From Corallium rubrum (lineage: Eukaryota > Cnidaria > Anthozoa > Scleralcyonacea > Coralliidae): a stretch of DNA of 64,000 bases. Both the position numbers and the translations under genes were made by a program. The notes under the pieces were generated by a model that saw only the letters and a program-made list of their open reading frames with translations, did no database searches and had not been told where the DNA came from. The stretch is taken from assembly GCA_964035015.1 (NCBI GenBank), contig OZ036010.1, forward strand, positions 3,193,604 through 3,257,603, written 5' to 3'. Below are positions 45,701 through 60,700 of this stretch, in pieces. Each line of letters opens with the position of its first letter. Within the stretch, counting starts at the first letter, position 1.

Positions 45701-48700
45701 TGATTTATCATATGATAAAAAGGAAAAGCTCAATGATTAAACAGTCAAATATACTAATATAAACTTCAGGTAGTTTTAAACACTGCAAACTATCTATTAT
45801 TCATAAAATAAAAATTGGAAATAAAAATTTAAACAAATTTAGACCAGGGGCGTAGGAAGCAGGGGGGCCAGGGGGCTGCCCCCACGCCCCAATATTTTAT
45901 AAGAGGGGGCCGGAATAGCTTTCGGCCCCCCAAAAAATAATTGATTTATTATTAATTTCGGCCAATTATTAATAATAATCCATCCTGACTCACGGATAGC
46001 ATAGACTCACAAATCATAATGAAAGAATTAATGAAAGGGCCTAACGAAAGAGGTAGAGAAGACTCTGAAAATGCCATTTCCGACGATCTAGAGACTCCAA
46101 ATTTTCAAAATTTTCACGATTGGCGCCAACCATGGTGGCGCCTCGTGGGAGTCGACCCCCCTAAGTTTACCAAGCTTCCTACATCCCTGATTTAGACTTT
46201 GCAGTGCACTGGAGGACGCCCCTCAACCCCTCAGAGATTTCGTTTATCTCATATTTCTGTTTATTTCTCTCTTGAGTTTTTGTTTCCAAAGTGGTAATAT
46301 TATGTCGTTATGCGTGCAATTTAAAGTAAATGCAAAATAAATTCGAAATAGTACCTGATTTTTTTTACTCGAATTCAGAGTTTGTGCAACTTTTTATTGA
46401 GTTCTTCAATTTTATAAACACTCCAAAGCACAGAGAAACATGCACCTTTGAACACTGATATTTACCATCACCGTCTTTTTAATAGTGTTCAAGCCATTAT
46501 TCACCGCTTTGATATGATCGCTAGTTGTACTTGTATTTGCAGGCCACTTCTCACTGTTTTTATAAAGTGCCACGTGGTCAGTTTTGGACTGGCATCCTTT
46601 CGCGTATGGCTTAAATAACCCTATAAAAAAAAATTCCTGCGCGGCTTGCACACTGAAAAAAAAAATCCTGCACGGAATTTAAGCTGAAAAAAAAATTCAT
46701 GCACACATATTTTTCACACCCCCCTCCCTTGATTTCTAATGGTCCATCCCTTAGCACTACATACATCAGTAGTCAAGCAGTCACTAGAACTGAAGTGTCT
46801 GGAACACTGATTTCTATATAAACTGGATTGCTCATCTGGTTCCAAAAATGAAGCCAGCGAAGATGACGAATTTGGAGTCACCAAGATGTCCGCCACGGAA
46901 ATTTTGTATGTTTTCGTAGCACGATAAGAGACTAAACGAGCCACATTAAAAAAATTATGCTATTTGTATCAGATAAAGAACACTGTACAAGGGTTAGAAG
47001 CTTAATTTTTGCATTTGTTGGTATTATTAAGCAGTAAAACGTGGTATTTCGTAGTTTTTTTTACTCTGCCCGGTAATCGATAAACTTGCCTACATCACAA
47101 AACCCGTAAAAATACAATAAAAACAGTCAATAACTTAATTATGAAACACTTTATGTACCTTTGATAGTAAAATATGTCTTCACAAAGCCTTGAAGTATGT
47201 TAGTTGACGATTTCGAACTGTATTTGCTTGTATTTTCTTTCCGTTTCCTAGCGTATTGTTTTACGGCTTTTCCGACTCCCAACTCCCCCGGTTAACTCTT
47301 ATTATTATACAACTGCATTAAAAACTGTCCAAATAACGCTAAAAATGAGTACAAATATACAGCGATATTTGGATAGTTAGTTATTTGGATAGTAGAAAAC
47401 TTGTAGAAAACCGGTTTGACAGATTTTGTTAGCCAATCAAATTTATCACTCAGGAACTACTTCATGTATGCTTATTATTTTGTCTTGGTGCAAGTCACGC
47501 TACTTCTCTGGCCTTTTTAGAGTTTTCTTTTTCCATAAAAATTTATTGATCAGAGCAGTTGTATAATAAATCTCTTATAAGATGTTTTGGTGTGTAGTAT
47601 CGCTGTATATTTTTACTCGTTGTTTGTATTTTGACTCGCCCTGCGGGCTCGTCAAAATACAGCACAACTCGTAAAAATATACAGCGATACTACACACCAA
47701 AACATCTAATAAGTTATAACTACTCTTAAGTCCACAAAGAGTACTGGACAGGGAGTAGTAAGATGGCGGATCTGGCTTCAAAATTTTGACTGCTGGACAG
47801 AAGGAATGCGCTATCCAGTGTATATATAGATCAGTGGTCTAGAAACGCAACCAAACTCTTTGTTCTATGTTCTATGTTTTTGTTAAGTTAAGGTTTATGC
47901 AAATGCATCTGTCAATGCCTAAATGAAATGACTACTTTCTTTGTAGTCGTAATAGAAGTTGGATAAGTTGTTTGAATATGAAAGATAAATCAGAAAGACA
48001 AATCGGAACAAAGACATTTCGTTTTAATTTCTTGATAATTCGGTTTGCACATGACGTCATGGCGGCCATGTTGGAGGAACTTTAACAAAATAATCTCATT
48101 AGTAGCTATTGTATTGTTATCTGGCGTTAGTTTAACCCTTTCCCTGCTAGAGTTCTTCCCTTGATGACTAAAATCATCTGGCATTAGCCAGAGTAAAATA
48201 CGAAAAGGCCACCAAGTACTGCCGAAATTATATAGAATGTAGATTTCTAATGTTTCAAGCGAAGGCCCTTCATCAGAGAGAAACGTCAAATCAAAATGTA
48301 GTAAGGTTTGAGTACTGCCAAAGGTGCTCTAAAAATAGATCTCCAATTGACGTTATTGGAGGATTGGTGTCAAGCCACATGGGGGATGCCACTCCTGATC
48401 AGTGGTAACCATGGCAACCCCGCCACAGCCAGTGGAAATATATATAGGCACCAGTCACACTGTCAAAGCAGTGGAAATATATATACTTACCCTTGCATTC
48501 TATCAGGAGTGGGTGGGTCAATAAACAGCGCGCGCAATTGCAAAACCAGTCAAGCTCAGACCACGCTGACAAGACTTTGATAAGCGCTGACTAATCCCCA
48601 CATATTATAAATGAGTGACCACTGATCAAATATCTAATAATAGATAGCGCGCGCAAAACCAGTCAAGCTCAGACCACGCTGACAAGATTTTGGCGCGCGC

Positions 48701-51700
48701 AAGTCAAGCTCAGACCACGCTGACAAGACTTCGATGAGCGCAAGTCAAGCTCATACCACGCTGACAAGACTTTGGCGCGCGCAAAACTTGTCAAGCTCAG
48801 ACCACACTGACAAGACTTTGATGAGCGCTGAGATAATCCCCACATATTGCCACGAGTGACAGCTGACTAGCATTGTCTCCTTTTTTACCTTGCCTAAATT
48901 ACATTCAGGGGCGTCGTGGCTCAGAGATTTTAGGGGTGGCCAAGAGCACAATTTTTCCGACAAACAACAAGGTTTTTCCGACATATCACATATATACATA
49001 AGAATTAGGCAATTAGTTTTGCATAAATGATAAAACATACTTAATTCCGAATTAAATTCGACGATTGCCCAAAGTATAAAACAGGCGTATTAAAGAGACA
49101 AACCTGGAAAGGATTCGCAGGAGCACCAGCATGTTTGTATGGAATATGTTGGTGTTTCTTTACTCTATCCGAATGATATTTATTGTTATGACGAGATCGA
49201 TAATCACTGTCAAATGTCTTCTTGCATAGCAGACATTCAACTTTCCGACGTTTCGTTGTTGGTGGCACAACTCAAAAGTGATAGTCATGACCAGAAACCG
49301 CGAAAAGCTTATGCCCGAATTCCGACAAAACTGTGTTGGACGACATTAGGGGGGCCATGGCCCCCCTGACCCCCCGGCCACGACGCCACTGATTACATTA
49401 GCCACATGAAACGTTAGAAGTCTACGTTCTATAATTTCAGCAGTACTCAAACCTTACTATATTTGATATTTGTAAAAATAAAGCGTATATTTAATTCTTT
49501 GAGCGTTTTCATGGCGATAAAGTAATATAAATAAGTTTTGTGGAAACACCAAAACTTATTTATATTATATAAAGCGTATATTATTGAGTTTATATTACTG
49601 AGTTTGGTGCAGCTACTGCATGTATCTATCTGTTGGGGCACCAATTTTACAAAAAGTTTTGTAGCACTTCTAAACTCTAGGGCCTGCGCTAAACGTCGCA
49701 CAATAGACGATTTAATTCAGACGAATTTAATTCGAATTAACTTCCTCGGTAATGCGACACAAATGCGACGTCGAGTTAAACGTCGAATTTCAGACGAATT
49801 TAATTGTGTTGACTTGGACTCGTCGGGCCTGAAAACGACTTCTTGAAAATGTGGCGCCGAATTGTCATAGACAGAAGAGAAACATTTAATTCGACGCGAC
49901 GATAATTCGTCGTGTAACTCGAACATGCATTATCGTTGCATTATCCGTCTGACTCAGACGAATTTAATTGCCGAGACAAATTTAATTCGTGTGTCGAATT
50001 TAATGGAGTTATACGTCGCAGTTTCGTCGAATAAAGTTCAAACAATTAAATTCGTCTGAATTAAATTCGTCGATTGTGCGCCGTTTAGCGCAGGCCTAGG
50101 AGTCAGTTGCTAATTAGAAACTTATTTATTTCTATAGACATTGGCATTCTGCACATCGTTTGTATTTTATATGATCACAAGAGATCGCTTAAATGTCGAC
50201 TTTGATACTGCAATTTTGGGTAGGTATAATTTTGTGCATGTACTTGTTGCATTGCTGTAAAAAACAAGTGGAGTGTTCCATAAAATAAATATCTGACTTT
50301 CCAGTTTCCCGATTCAGGCTACCTAGTAGTTTTTTGCTAGGAAAATGCTGACCCTAATATTTTTGTTTAACAAATAAAACATAAAGCTCCGTGCATATCC
50401 CGCTGACGCCATTCTACGCCACTCTACGTCATTCACGATCTATGTTCTCTTATAAATGCACGGAGCCCAACCAATCAGAGCGTGCGTAGAAGGGCACCTT
50501 ATTTTATAATGAGTTTTTGAGGAACGTGGGCCTGAGTTGCAGAATGATAATAATTAGGGCAATTGCCCCCCCCCCCTGCACCTGACCACCCCCCCCCCCA
50601 CCTGCTACGCCTATATGTGTCGCAAATTATTGCTTAATTTATGCATGGTGTAATTATAGGTACGTAAATTTAGTATAGATGATGTAATGTCAAAAACAAC
50701 GACTTATTCATAAGTATAGGAACAATGTAAGGTGCGGTTTCCGTTATGAGGCAATATTAGTGTTATAGTATGTGTAATTTTGAGTGTGTGTTAGACCGTC
50801 AACGTGTGTAGTCGTATGGTAATCGTGTAGGTAAATGTAAGAAATTGAAGATAAATAAAGTCACAGATTGTGAAAGATACAGTCCCAGTGTGTTCTTGAG
50901 CAACCGAATCAGCAAAGAGCGTGAGTTCACGATCGCGGAGTGAATTACGCAACAATATGTGTATTTTGGGATAGGAAGCATGCAGGCGCCAGAACCTAGT
51001 AATGTGCTCAAAATTAGCTTTTATAGAGGATGTGCTAATTGATAATTTGATATTTGGTGTTGGAAAGAATATTATTGTCATGCCTGGGCATTAAATAAAA
51101 AGTTTAAAAAAAAAATCTGACCTACCCTACCTAAGGTTTTCAAGTGAGAAGAAATAGGAGAAGAAGATTGGTTTGTTGTTGTGTTTCTTCCTAGACAGTC
51201 TTCTAGATATCGAGGGGATTCCGTGGGTTTACGTGGGAATTCTCAGGGGGTTGCATCCCCCCCTGGGGCTTGGCACCAATCCTCCAATAACGTCTATTGG
51301 CGAATTATTTTTACTCTCATTAAACAGATTTACTTCTCAAGTTACTGCACGTCAATGAGATCAGTCAAAAATCCAAGATAGAGAAGAAAAACGTACACGA
51401 AGAAATGGTGAAGAAAGCAAGGTATGACAATGCTATGGTTATTTAACAAGTCTCCTAGAGGGTCCATGCCTTCCTCGGAAAATGTCGGATTTCTGGGGTC
51501 CCTGAAACACTATTTCCTGCATTTTGAGGCAAGTATTTAAGGAATAGATAAAGCATGAGTGGGCGATCTGTATGGGGATTTCTCAAACTCATTAATAATT
51601 CATGAGATAATCAATCAATCAGAAGCGCTGAATTGCACCACGTGAAGGGACTTGAAATACCAGGGAAGTACTGGGCAGAGGACTTGAAATATTATTTCCA

Positions 51701-54700
51701 GTCCAAGGACTGGAAATAATATTTCAAGTCCTTGGACTTGAAATATTACTTCACACAATCGGTTATTCATCCATACACTGATTACTAATGCACTAATTCA
51801 TTTTGGGAATACACTAAGTGATTTTGAGAAGTCCTGTAAAGGCCTCCAATTCGGACTAGACCGGGTTTTCAAGTATGAGGAATTCGTTCCAGTCCGAGGC
51901 GAAGCCGAGGACTGGAACGAATTCCGAGTACTTGAAAACCCGGGCTAGTCCTCATTGTCGGCCTTTACATATTACTTACAAGACGAGCCGAAGTAAATCC
52001 CCATACAGATCGGACGCGAATGCTTTATCGTACTTGTGAAATGAAACAATAGAATGAAGCTAATTAGTATTCATAACTTTTGATAAAGATCACCAAGAAG
52101 GCCAATTAGTGTTCTTAACTTTTGATACAGATCACTTTGTCCAAAAGATGATCTTTATTGGGATTTACAGACGTGTGACGTGAATGCTACGTTTTTATTG
52201 CTTCTTAACCTCATTAATTATTCATGAATTTCACAAGAGTAACCTGAAAGCCATAAATTACATAATTTTGAAGTCAAACTAGAACATAGAATGATACACG
52301 TCAGAATATCTTTACATGTATATACTGTATAAACAAGTCGTAAATGTAAAAACAAGTTGGAGGCATTTTGTATAGACCCTTAGTATTGTAATTTGTAGCA
52401 TATGCATGCCTGCTAGATATATAACACATTACTGCATGTCTACTCACTTGTCCTTAAAACAACTGTAACCCCCTCCCCCCTCTACAAGTTTCTTCACGGA
52501 TTTGGCAGGAATGGGTTAAACAACTGACTGGGCTAAATGAGAAATTAAATATCTGAAAAAAATTTTTGTACTTTCTTTTAAAGACAAATCCTGACTAGAC
52601 TTCCAGAAGCGTTTACTTGTTATTTGGATATGGAAAATTTGTCGGTGAGTTTGCATTGAAATTGTCATATACCGTATTTTCTGGATTGTATTGTGTAAAC
52701 AGCAGTGACAGTTTTCAGTAATTCTTTGGAAATATCCTTAGATAAACCGCACCGTCATATAATTCACATTTCTAAACTGGAATGTCTTAAAACGTAGCGA
52801 CTTATTACGTAGCGTAAACGTTTTGTAACGTAGCGAAACGTATTACAATGTAGCGTAATGTTGACCAACGTAGCGAAATGTCTTATAATGTAGCGTAACG
52901 TCTTACAATGTAGTGTAACGTCTTATAATGTAATGTAACATCTAACAATGTAGCGCAATGTCTTACAATGTAACGTAACGTCTTACAATGTAGCGTAACG
53001 TCTTACAATGTAATATAACGTCTTACAATGTAGCACGCGATGTCTTACAATGTAGCGTAACGTCTTACAATGTAGCGTAACATCTTACAATGTAGCGCAA
53101 TGTCTTACAATGTAACGTAACGTCTTACAATGTAGCGTAACGTCTTACAATGTAACGTAACGTCTTACAATGTAGCGTAACGTCTTACAATGTAGCGCAA
53201 TGTCTTACAATGTAACATAACGTCTTACAATGTAGCACAATGTCTTACAATGTAACGTAACGTCTTACAATGTAGCGTAACGTCTTACGATGTAGCGCAA
53301 TGTCTTACAATGTAACGTAACGTCTTACAATGTAGCGCAATGTCTTACAATAGACTTTCCCAAAGTCTTTTTCAAACATTTTTTACCTTTCGACATTTTG
53401 ACCTTTCGGTTCCTCGTTGAAAAGGACTTTTCCCACCTGCAGCGCGGTGACGTAAGTTCGGGAAGTAATTATATTCAGGCTAAATTGCTATGCAAGTGCT
53501 ATCTTTGGAAGTTGGAGTTAAACAGACTCTTGAAAACGTTTTAGTAGGGGTAGAACCACTTTCCATTGCATGTACGACGACCCGAAACACGTCAAAACAG
53601 GGCGATGTACATTTCAGCGATTTCCCGTCAGAATATTTAATTAGATTCAAAAACCTGCAAGCAAAAGAAGTCCGCCTCTTTCCTCCCGCTTTTCCGCTCT
53701 CCTGCCTTTCCACCCGCCCGCAAAAACTAGCGCTAAGAGGCGGACTTGGAGCAAGTCTATGTCTTACAACGCAGCGTAACAACTTATAATGTTGTGTTAG
53801 TAACGTCTTACAGCGTAGCGCGACGTCATACAGTAATTGTGGGATTTTTTTAGAATATCAAAGAAAAAATCTTGTACCGTATCTAAAAAGTGTTTAATTC
53901 ATCCACATATTAAACCGCACCAGTGTGTAAACTGCATAATGTTAGATTTTGGAAAAAAAGTTGCGGTTTATAGTCCGGAAAATACGGTAATAATTAATAA
54001 AGATGGATAAAACATAAATCTATTTTTTATTGTGTTTACTGTAGTCTGTTTGTCTTGCTCGGGACTCATTACTTTCATTAACATCTCAACGTACTGGAGA
54101 ATGGTTTAAAGAAGAGATGCGAACACTTGGTGGACTAGACTATATTGTGAATATAAGTAAGTATCTTGTACAGTACATGTATTCTTTGATTTCGGGAATG
54201 TTTTCCAGGCAGAAACGTCAGTCATCTAATCTGACCTACTTTCTTTAATTCTATTTTTTCCCTAGTTTTAACATCCGTAGAAAATATTAGGGATAATATT
54301 GAAGAATTATTACAAAATGAGAAAGGAATTGAAAATATTGAAAGATGTTTAAAACTTATTGAAAATGTAAGTGTGAATGTTTTTTTACATGACTACCCTG
54401 AATCACGCAAATACCTTTCTTCGTCTCTTCCTTCATTCCTCCCTTCCTTCCCCTTTTTCGTCGGTCTGTGCTTCCTTTCTTCCTTCTCTGTTTCCGTCCT
54501 TCCCTCCTTCCTTCTTTTCTTCACTTTTTCCTTCCTTCTTTCTTTCTTTCTTTCCTCTCTTCCCTTCCTTCCTTCCTTCCTTCCTTCCTTCCTTCCTTCC
54601 TTCCTTCCTTCCTTCCTTCCTTCCTTCCTTCCTTCCTTCCTTCCTTCCTCCCTCCCTCCCTCCCTTCCTCCCTTCCTCCCTTCCTTCCTTCCTTCCTTCC

Positions 54701-57700
54701 TTCCTTCCTTCCTTCCTTCCTTCCTTCCTTCCTTCCTTCCTTCCTTCCTTCCTTCTTTCCTCCCTTCCTTCTTTCCTTCCTTTCCTTCCTTCCCTCTTTC
54801 CTCCCTTCTTTCCTTCCTTCCCCCCTTTTTTCCTCCTTTCTTTCTTCCTCTCTTCCTTCGTGCTTTGGTCTCTCCTGTGCTCCGAGGGTTTTTCGCCGGG
54901 TTCTCCAGTGTTCCTCCCTCCGTAAAATCAACACCTAGGGCTTAGTTGGGATCCGTGGTCTGAACTGTGTCGTATGGCGGTTGCTTAAAGCGCCTTTGAC
55001 ATGCCGCGACACGGCCACATTGAAAAATCCTTAGGAGTAATTTGATTGTAAAGATACACGTTTGATGTATTCTAATTAAAGACCATTATTATTCCTTCCT
55101 TCCTTCCTTCCTTCCTTCCTTCCTTCCTTCCTTCCTTCCTTCCTTCCTTCCTTCCTTCCTTCCTTCCTTCCTTCCTTCCTTCCTTCCTTCTCCTTCCTTC
55201 CTTCTCTCCTTCCTTCCCCCCTTTCTTCCCTCCTTTCTTCCTTCCTTCCTTCCTCTCTCCTTCCTTCCTTCTTAGAATTGCCTCTGTCCTTTAGGTCACA
55301 TTTCAAAATAGGGAAAACCAGCTTTACTTAGTTTCATACAAGAAATCTTCTCTCATTGTAGCATTAACAAGGTATGAATGTACTTTACGTTTTTACATGA
55401 TTACATACATGCATGCATCGAGGGTCGAATAATCAGAAAAACGAGAAAAGGTTTCCGCTTGGGAATGACCTCGTTGTCGGGCTTGGAACTTATGTGAGTA
55501 GAGTTGTAGTTGATCTCTCCTGTGCTTCGAGGATTTTTCGCCGGGTTCTTCGGTTTTCCTCCCTCCGTAAAATCAACACCTACACCATGTAACTGTGATC
55601 CGAGGTCTGAACTGTGTCGTATGGCGGTTGCTTGGAGCGCCTTTAATATGCCTCGACACGGCCACGTTGATATGCGTCCTTCGCAATTGACCGTACGCAA
55701 TTGACCTTTGCGTCCAGTAAATATTGTTTCTTGCGGAATTATTTGAAAATATGGTTTTAATAAATGAAGTTCTTGCTTACTTAATCCATCTTAATGAGGC
55801 TAAATGTAATTTAGGCAAGGTAAAAAAGGAGTCAATGTTAGTCAGCGGTCATTCATAATGGGGGGGGGGGGGGGGAGGTACCCCAGCGCTCATCAGAGTC
55901 TTGTCAGCCTGGTCTGAGCTTGACTGGTTTTGCGTGCACTATCTATTTAGTAGATACTTTGGGATTTCTCGCTTTGCGCTGTGTTGATTCGATTGATTTG
56001 TGGTCAAATGGAGCCGCAAACAAAAATTATAACATAGCTTTGATACAGCAACGTTTTTTGATTGGCTGTCGCGCGTGCTCCATAACTCGATGGAGCACGG
56101 CAAAAAAGCGCGGGGAAAAATTTCAAAACAAAACTGAGTTTTAAATTTACTTTTTATGGTCTTTCATATTATCAAAATACCGAATCATTTTATTTTATTG
56201 AGTAATAAAGAACAACGACCCAGAAGACATCAACTGGGTCTGGGTAACCGAGTTTAAACTGTCCTTTTGGTTGGATTTTAGTGAACAAAAAAGACTTGGC
56301 TACGAAAGTAGAAAACTCACAACAACCAAAACGATTCGCCGGCTTGTGAAAGGATTTAATGTTATGTTATAAAAGAAATGGTTCATGGTTTAGTGTGCTC
56401 CATCGAGTTATGGATGCACTTGGGAAATTTGGAGAGCACGAAAAAATCGTAAGAGTTGGTCGAGGCGTAGCCAATTTCCCGCGTGCATCCATAACTCGAT
56501 GGAGCACGCTGAACCATGAACCATTTCTTAAATAGCCGTCAGGCCGCTGAGTTAAATTCATCATTAAACAATGTTTAGTTGTTATTTGAGCTGATTTGAG
56601 GTCGCAAAGCATTCTGGTTAAATGTACCGCCGCCATCTTTTTCGGCACCGTCAATTCAGCCACTGGCTGCAAGTATAAAGATGATTAACCCCCAGTCCTT
56701 TATCTTTTTACCTGTTCAGGCTGTTCTGGCATTCTTGTTAATTTTCTTGTGCTTTTCCCCCCAGATTGATGAGAGTTTGTACTCGTGGTGTTGTTGAAGA
56801 TCAACTTGCGACCCAGTGTCTTTTCTTTAAAACTGTTCTGGATTGTGTCAAGAGTATTCTTAGAGTGTTCTTAAACTTAACTCATGATAATAGTAAGATT
56901 TTATTAATTATTGCTGCCTAGGATGTCTGAGGGGTGTCCAGTGAAAACGCCCTCAGGTCAAAACGTCCTCACTTCTTCCAAATTGATTGGGGAACATGTC
57001 AACATACATATAATACTCTATATAAGACTTAGTATATTTTTGACACTGACAAATACATTCTTCAATGTTTCACGCCAGTAATCTGTTCTACTGTATAAAG
57101 CTGCAAGATCAGGGTCAAAAGCAAAGTGTCTGTTGCCAGTCTTTACTTGTATCAAGTTTCCGACCATTTTTATAGCAACACATAAATACAGCTACAATGT
57201 CCAGTCAAACGATACAAATTAACCATCTAACTACTTGAGGTATTCACTTTAATATGTATACGTTTTTTTAACTTTCAAATAAGTCTGTTAATATACTGCA
57301 TGTATTTATCTTTTTGACTTCTATGACCCGGGAACGTTTTGACGTGAGGACGTTTTGACTGGTAAGCGTCTGAGGGTTCCCCCTTTGTTGAGTACAATCA
57401 TCTAGTGTTAGGGATTGTTTATATGAGAGGCGAGCCAGCCCACTGTGTAGTTATTTTCTTGTTAAAAAATCCTCTGCGTTTATATGGCCAAGCGGGCTAG
57501 CCCAGTTAGCGAGATCTCACTTGAAAGAGGCGAGATCATGGGACTCGTGTCCTGTTGATCATTCCTTCAATCATGTTCAAGTATTGCATTCTTTATTTAC
57601 TGTATATTTGCATTCTTGCATGGTTGTAAAGTTAATAAATAATAAATAAATAGGTTAGCGACTGCTAAGCTTATTCTGCCTGTAATTTTCGAGTGATTGT

Positions 57701-60700
57701 TTTTATTTCTTTGTTTCTTTTATGTCAAACTTAGCACGACTTTAATTTGTTGTTCATAGATGGAGAAAGTGAGACAATTGGCCAACAAGATGGATTAATA
57801 TCAGCCTTGCTGCTCTGTGTTTTGCAGGTAATTGTAGACGACTAAAAGTATCGAAAAGTTGCTAAATTTGCCGCAAATGGCTAATTGTGAACTGTAATAA
57901 TCCTAACTAGTTTGCTCGACATGCAAAAATGAACTCTAACTGTTTTTCGCACACAGGTTCCGCAGTTTGTAGCTGCAGATGATCAGTTTGACATTTTAGT
58001 CTTGGTATGTTATGTTTCTTTGTGTTTTCGTCGTGATAATAACTACAAGCAACAAATTGCTGCAACTTGTCTTGTAACATTAATGTTGCAATACAAGTTG
58101 AGCAATATGGTCAAAAAGTCATGAGACAAATACACCTACATGCCAATTTTTCAACAACTCATTAACAATGTGACGTACTGTGTGCAGTGTGCTCATTTAC
58201 ATATCAAACAAATAGTAATATCTCAAGAATGAAGTAAGATATGGAAAAACTGTAGAAGACGTTACTTTACAATATCAAGAGTACTTTCAAATTAGACAAA
58301 CTTAATTTTCATTTCATATACACTTTAAAATAAATCCAAATTCATTGCTTTCGAGTGTTTTCATTTAACAAATAAAACACAGTAAAGTTCCGTGCATATG
58401 TACTCTTATAAAGGTTCGTTTGACGTCATTTTGACGTTCGTTTAAGGCACGAGGCGATAGCAAAACATTTCCAAAATTTTCAAAGTTGCAAATAACCAAG
58501 CATATAGCATATAGCTTACGCAGTAACAGTCTCGATTTTTCTATTGAAAAACCTAAAACAAATTTTCTAAAAAACAAGCATCAGTTATTTAGGTGTTAAA
58601 ACATGGAATAATTTACCAAGGTCTTTAAAGGACGACAACATTTCCCTAGGGCAGTTCAAGGTTCTACTCAGAGAGATGTACATGTATATAATGTAATGCA
58701 TGCAGTGATTAGTAATAGGTTATTTATTTGTATTTATTTGATGTAACTTAGTATAGTTAGTAAGTTTTTGTAATTAGTTTCTAAATCATGTGTAAATAAT
58801 TTTTAAGTTTTGTACGGCTCCTTGGAAAGCAGACATTTTTTTACAGTCTGAAGGACTACCGTATGTAAATAAGATTAATAATAAGTGCCTTTGCACTTCT
58901 TTCGTATTCAAATGCGTCAAACTAACCTTTATAAGAGTACATATGCACAGGAGCGGTATGTTTTATTTGTTTTATAAAATATGAAGAGGGAAAAAAAAGC
59001 AAACTAAAAGTGGGATAGTTTTGAAAGTTCACTAGCTTTTTCCGCCAGCTGACGCCACCCTATACGCCACTCCACGCCATTTTACGTCATTCATGATCTT
59101 CATATTCTTATAAATGCACGGCGCCCACCCAATCAGAGTATGCGTAGAGGAAACCTTATTTTATAAATCATTATCAAACACTTGAACTCGTTTTTGAAAT
59201 AGTACTTGAATGTCATTTTCTTGATAGGCTTTAGGTTTGCTGATCAACCTCGTCGAACACAGCAAACAAAACATAGCTTCATTGATCATTCTCTCGACTC
59301 CTCTATCTTACGAGAATCGACAGGATTGTAAGCAATGTAAAAGGAATGAAAAAGTGCCAGCAATCGAAGCCTTGGTGCATTTATTTCAAATTCGCCAGGA
59401 GGCAGCGAGGAACAATGAAAACATGACTTGTGATATATCAAGTAAGTGGACACAAACTTGGGCTTAGAAACATATCAACACAATTTTTTATTTTTTTTTC
59501 ATTTCTTTTTATTTTTTTAGGAATTTTTTTTCATTTTTTCATTATTTCTTTCCCATAACTATTTTTCATGATTTTTTTAGGAATTTTCTTTTCCATGATT
59601 TTTTTAGGAATTTTCTTCTCCATAATTTTTTTCATGATTTTTTTTAGGATTTTTCTTCTCCATAATTTGTTTCATGATTTTTTAGGAATTTTTTTTCCAT
59701 AATTTTTTCATGATATTTTTAGGAATTTTTTTTTCCATAATTTTTTTCATGATTTTTTTAGGAATTTTGTTTTCCATAATTTTTTTCAAGATTTTTTTTA
59801 GGATTTTTCTTCTCCATAATTTGTTTCATGATTTTTTAGGAATTTTTTTTCCATAATTTTTTCATGATATTTTTAGGAATATTTTTTTCCATAATTTTTT
59901 CATGATATTTTTAGGAATTTTGTTTTCCATAATTTTTTTCATGATTTTCTTAGGAATTTTGTTTCCATAATTTTTTTCATGATTTTTTAGGAATTTTTTT
60001 TTCCATAATTTTTTTCATGATTTTTTTAGGAATTTTTTTTCATAACTTTTTTCCGTGTATTTAATATTTTCATTAATTTTTTTCCTGATATTTTTTTTGA
60101 TAATTTGTTTTTATAATTTCATTTTTGATGATTATTGTCCACTAAACCGTAGTTGTATGTTAATGGTTTAGATGATAGCGGTGATGAGTTGAAACCAACT
60201 CAAGATGGCCTGGGTTGGGTATGTGGGGACGACATTGATATTTCCAGAGAAGAAGACGATATTCAAGAAGGAGAAAAACTGAAAAAGGAAGTTGATACTT
60301 GTGAAGAGAAAGACAAGAAACCACCAACAGAAAGATCACTAGAAGACGAGATTGGCGATGGTAACTACGTACTAGATTATTTCGCATAGGGGCAGAGTAC
60401 TGGGGGGGAGGGGTGTTGCTGAGGTTGTTCACTCTCCTGAGGAATTTTTTAGGGTGTGGGGGGGGGGGGGGGGGGGGAGGGGGTTCCTGGCTGGGTCGGC
60501 CAAATATGGCTTCTTTGTTTTTTTTGCTAAAACCCTCCAACAACGTAGGCAGAAGTGTTTAAAATCTTACCGTGTATTCAAAAATGTCATGTTTTTGTTC
60601 ACGTTTGTGCACCTTAATTCCCCTTAACGCTTGCTGAACACATTGTATTTTTGGTATAATGAAGCAATCAACCAATAGCAGCGTTGCTTTATAAATATTA

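Larger units (their letters stand above)
52670..53989. mobile_element. TIR element TACCGTATTTTC with internal satellite and nested MITE
   Basis: TACCGTATTTTCTGGATTGTA at the left and its near complement (TAGTCCGGAAAATACGGTA) at the right, with TAAACCGCACC-type sequence inside both ends. Most of the interior is a 20-bp array. It lies 26 bp after WAPL exon 6 and ends 55 bp before exon 7. Confidence 0.85.

Noticed and set aside
46412..46944. Minus-strand frames of 79 and 76 codons in WAPL intron 4
   Set aside because: They fall in or at the edge of a TIR element, show no family signal, and have no splice partners.
53480..53789. Two overlapping 100-codon frames on opposite strands
   Set aside because: Lie within a MITE inserted in a satellite; no domain, no splice or start context.
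54373..54945. 190-codon Ser/Pro/Phe/Leu frame resembling a membrane protein
   Set aside because: (TTCC)n translation between WAPL exons 8 and 9.
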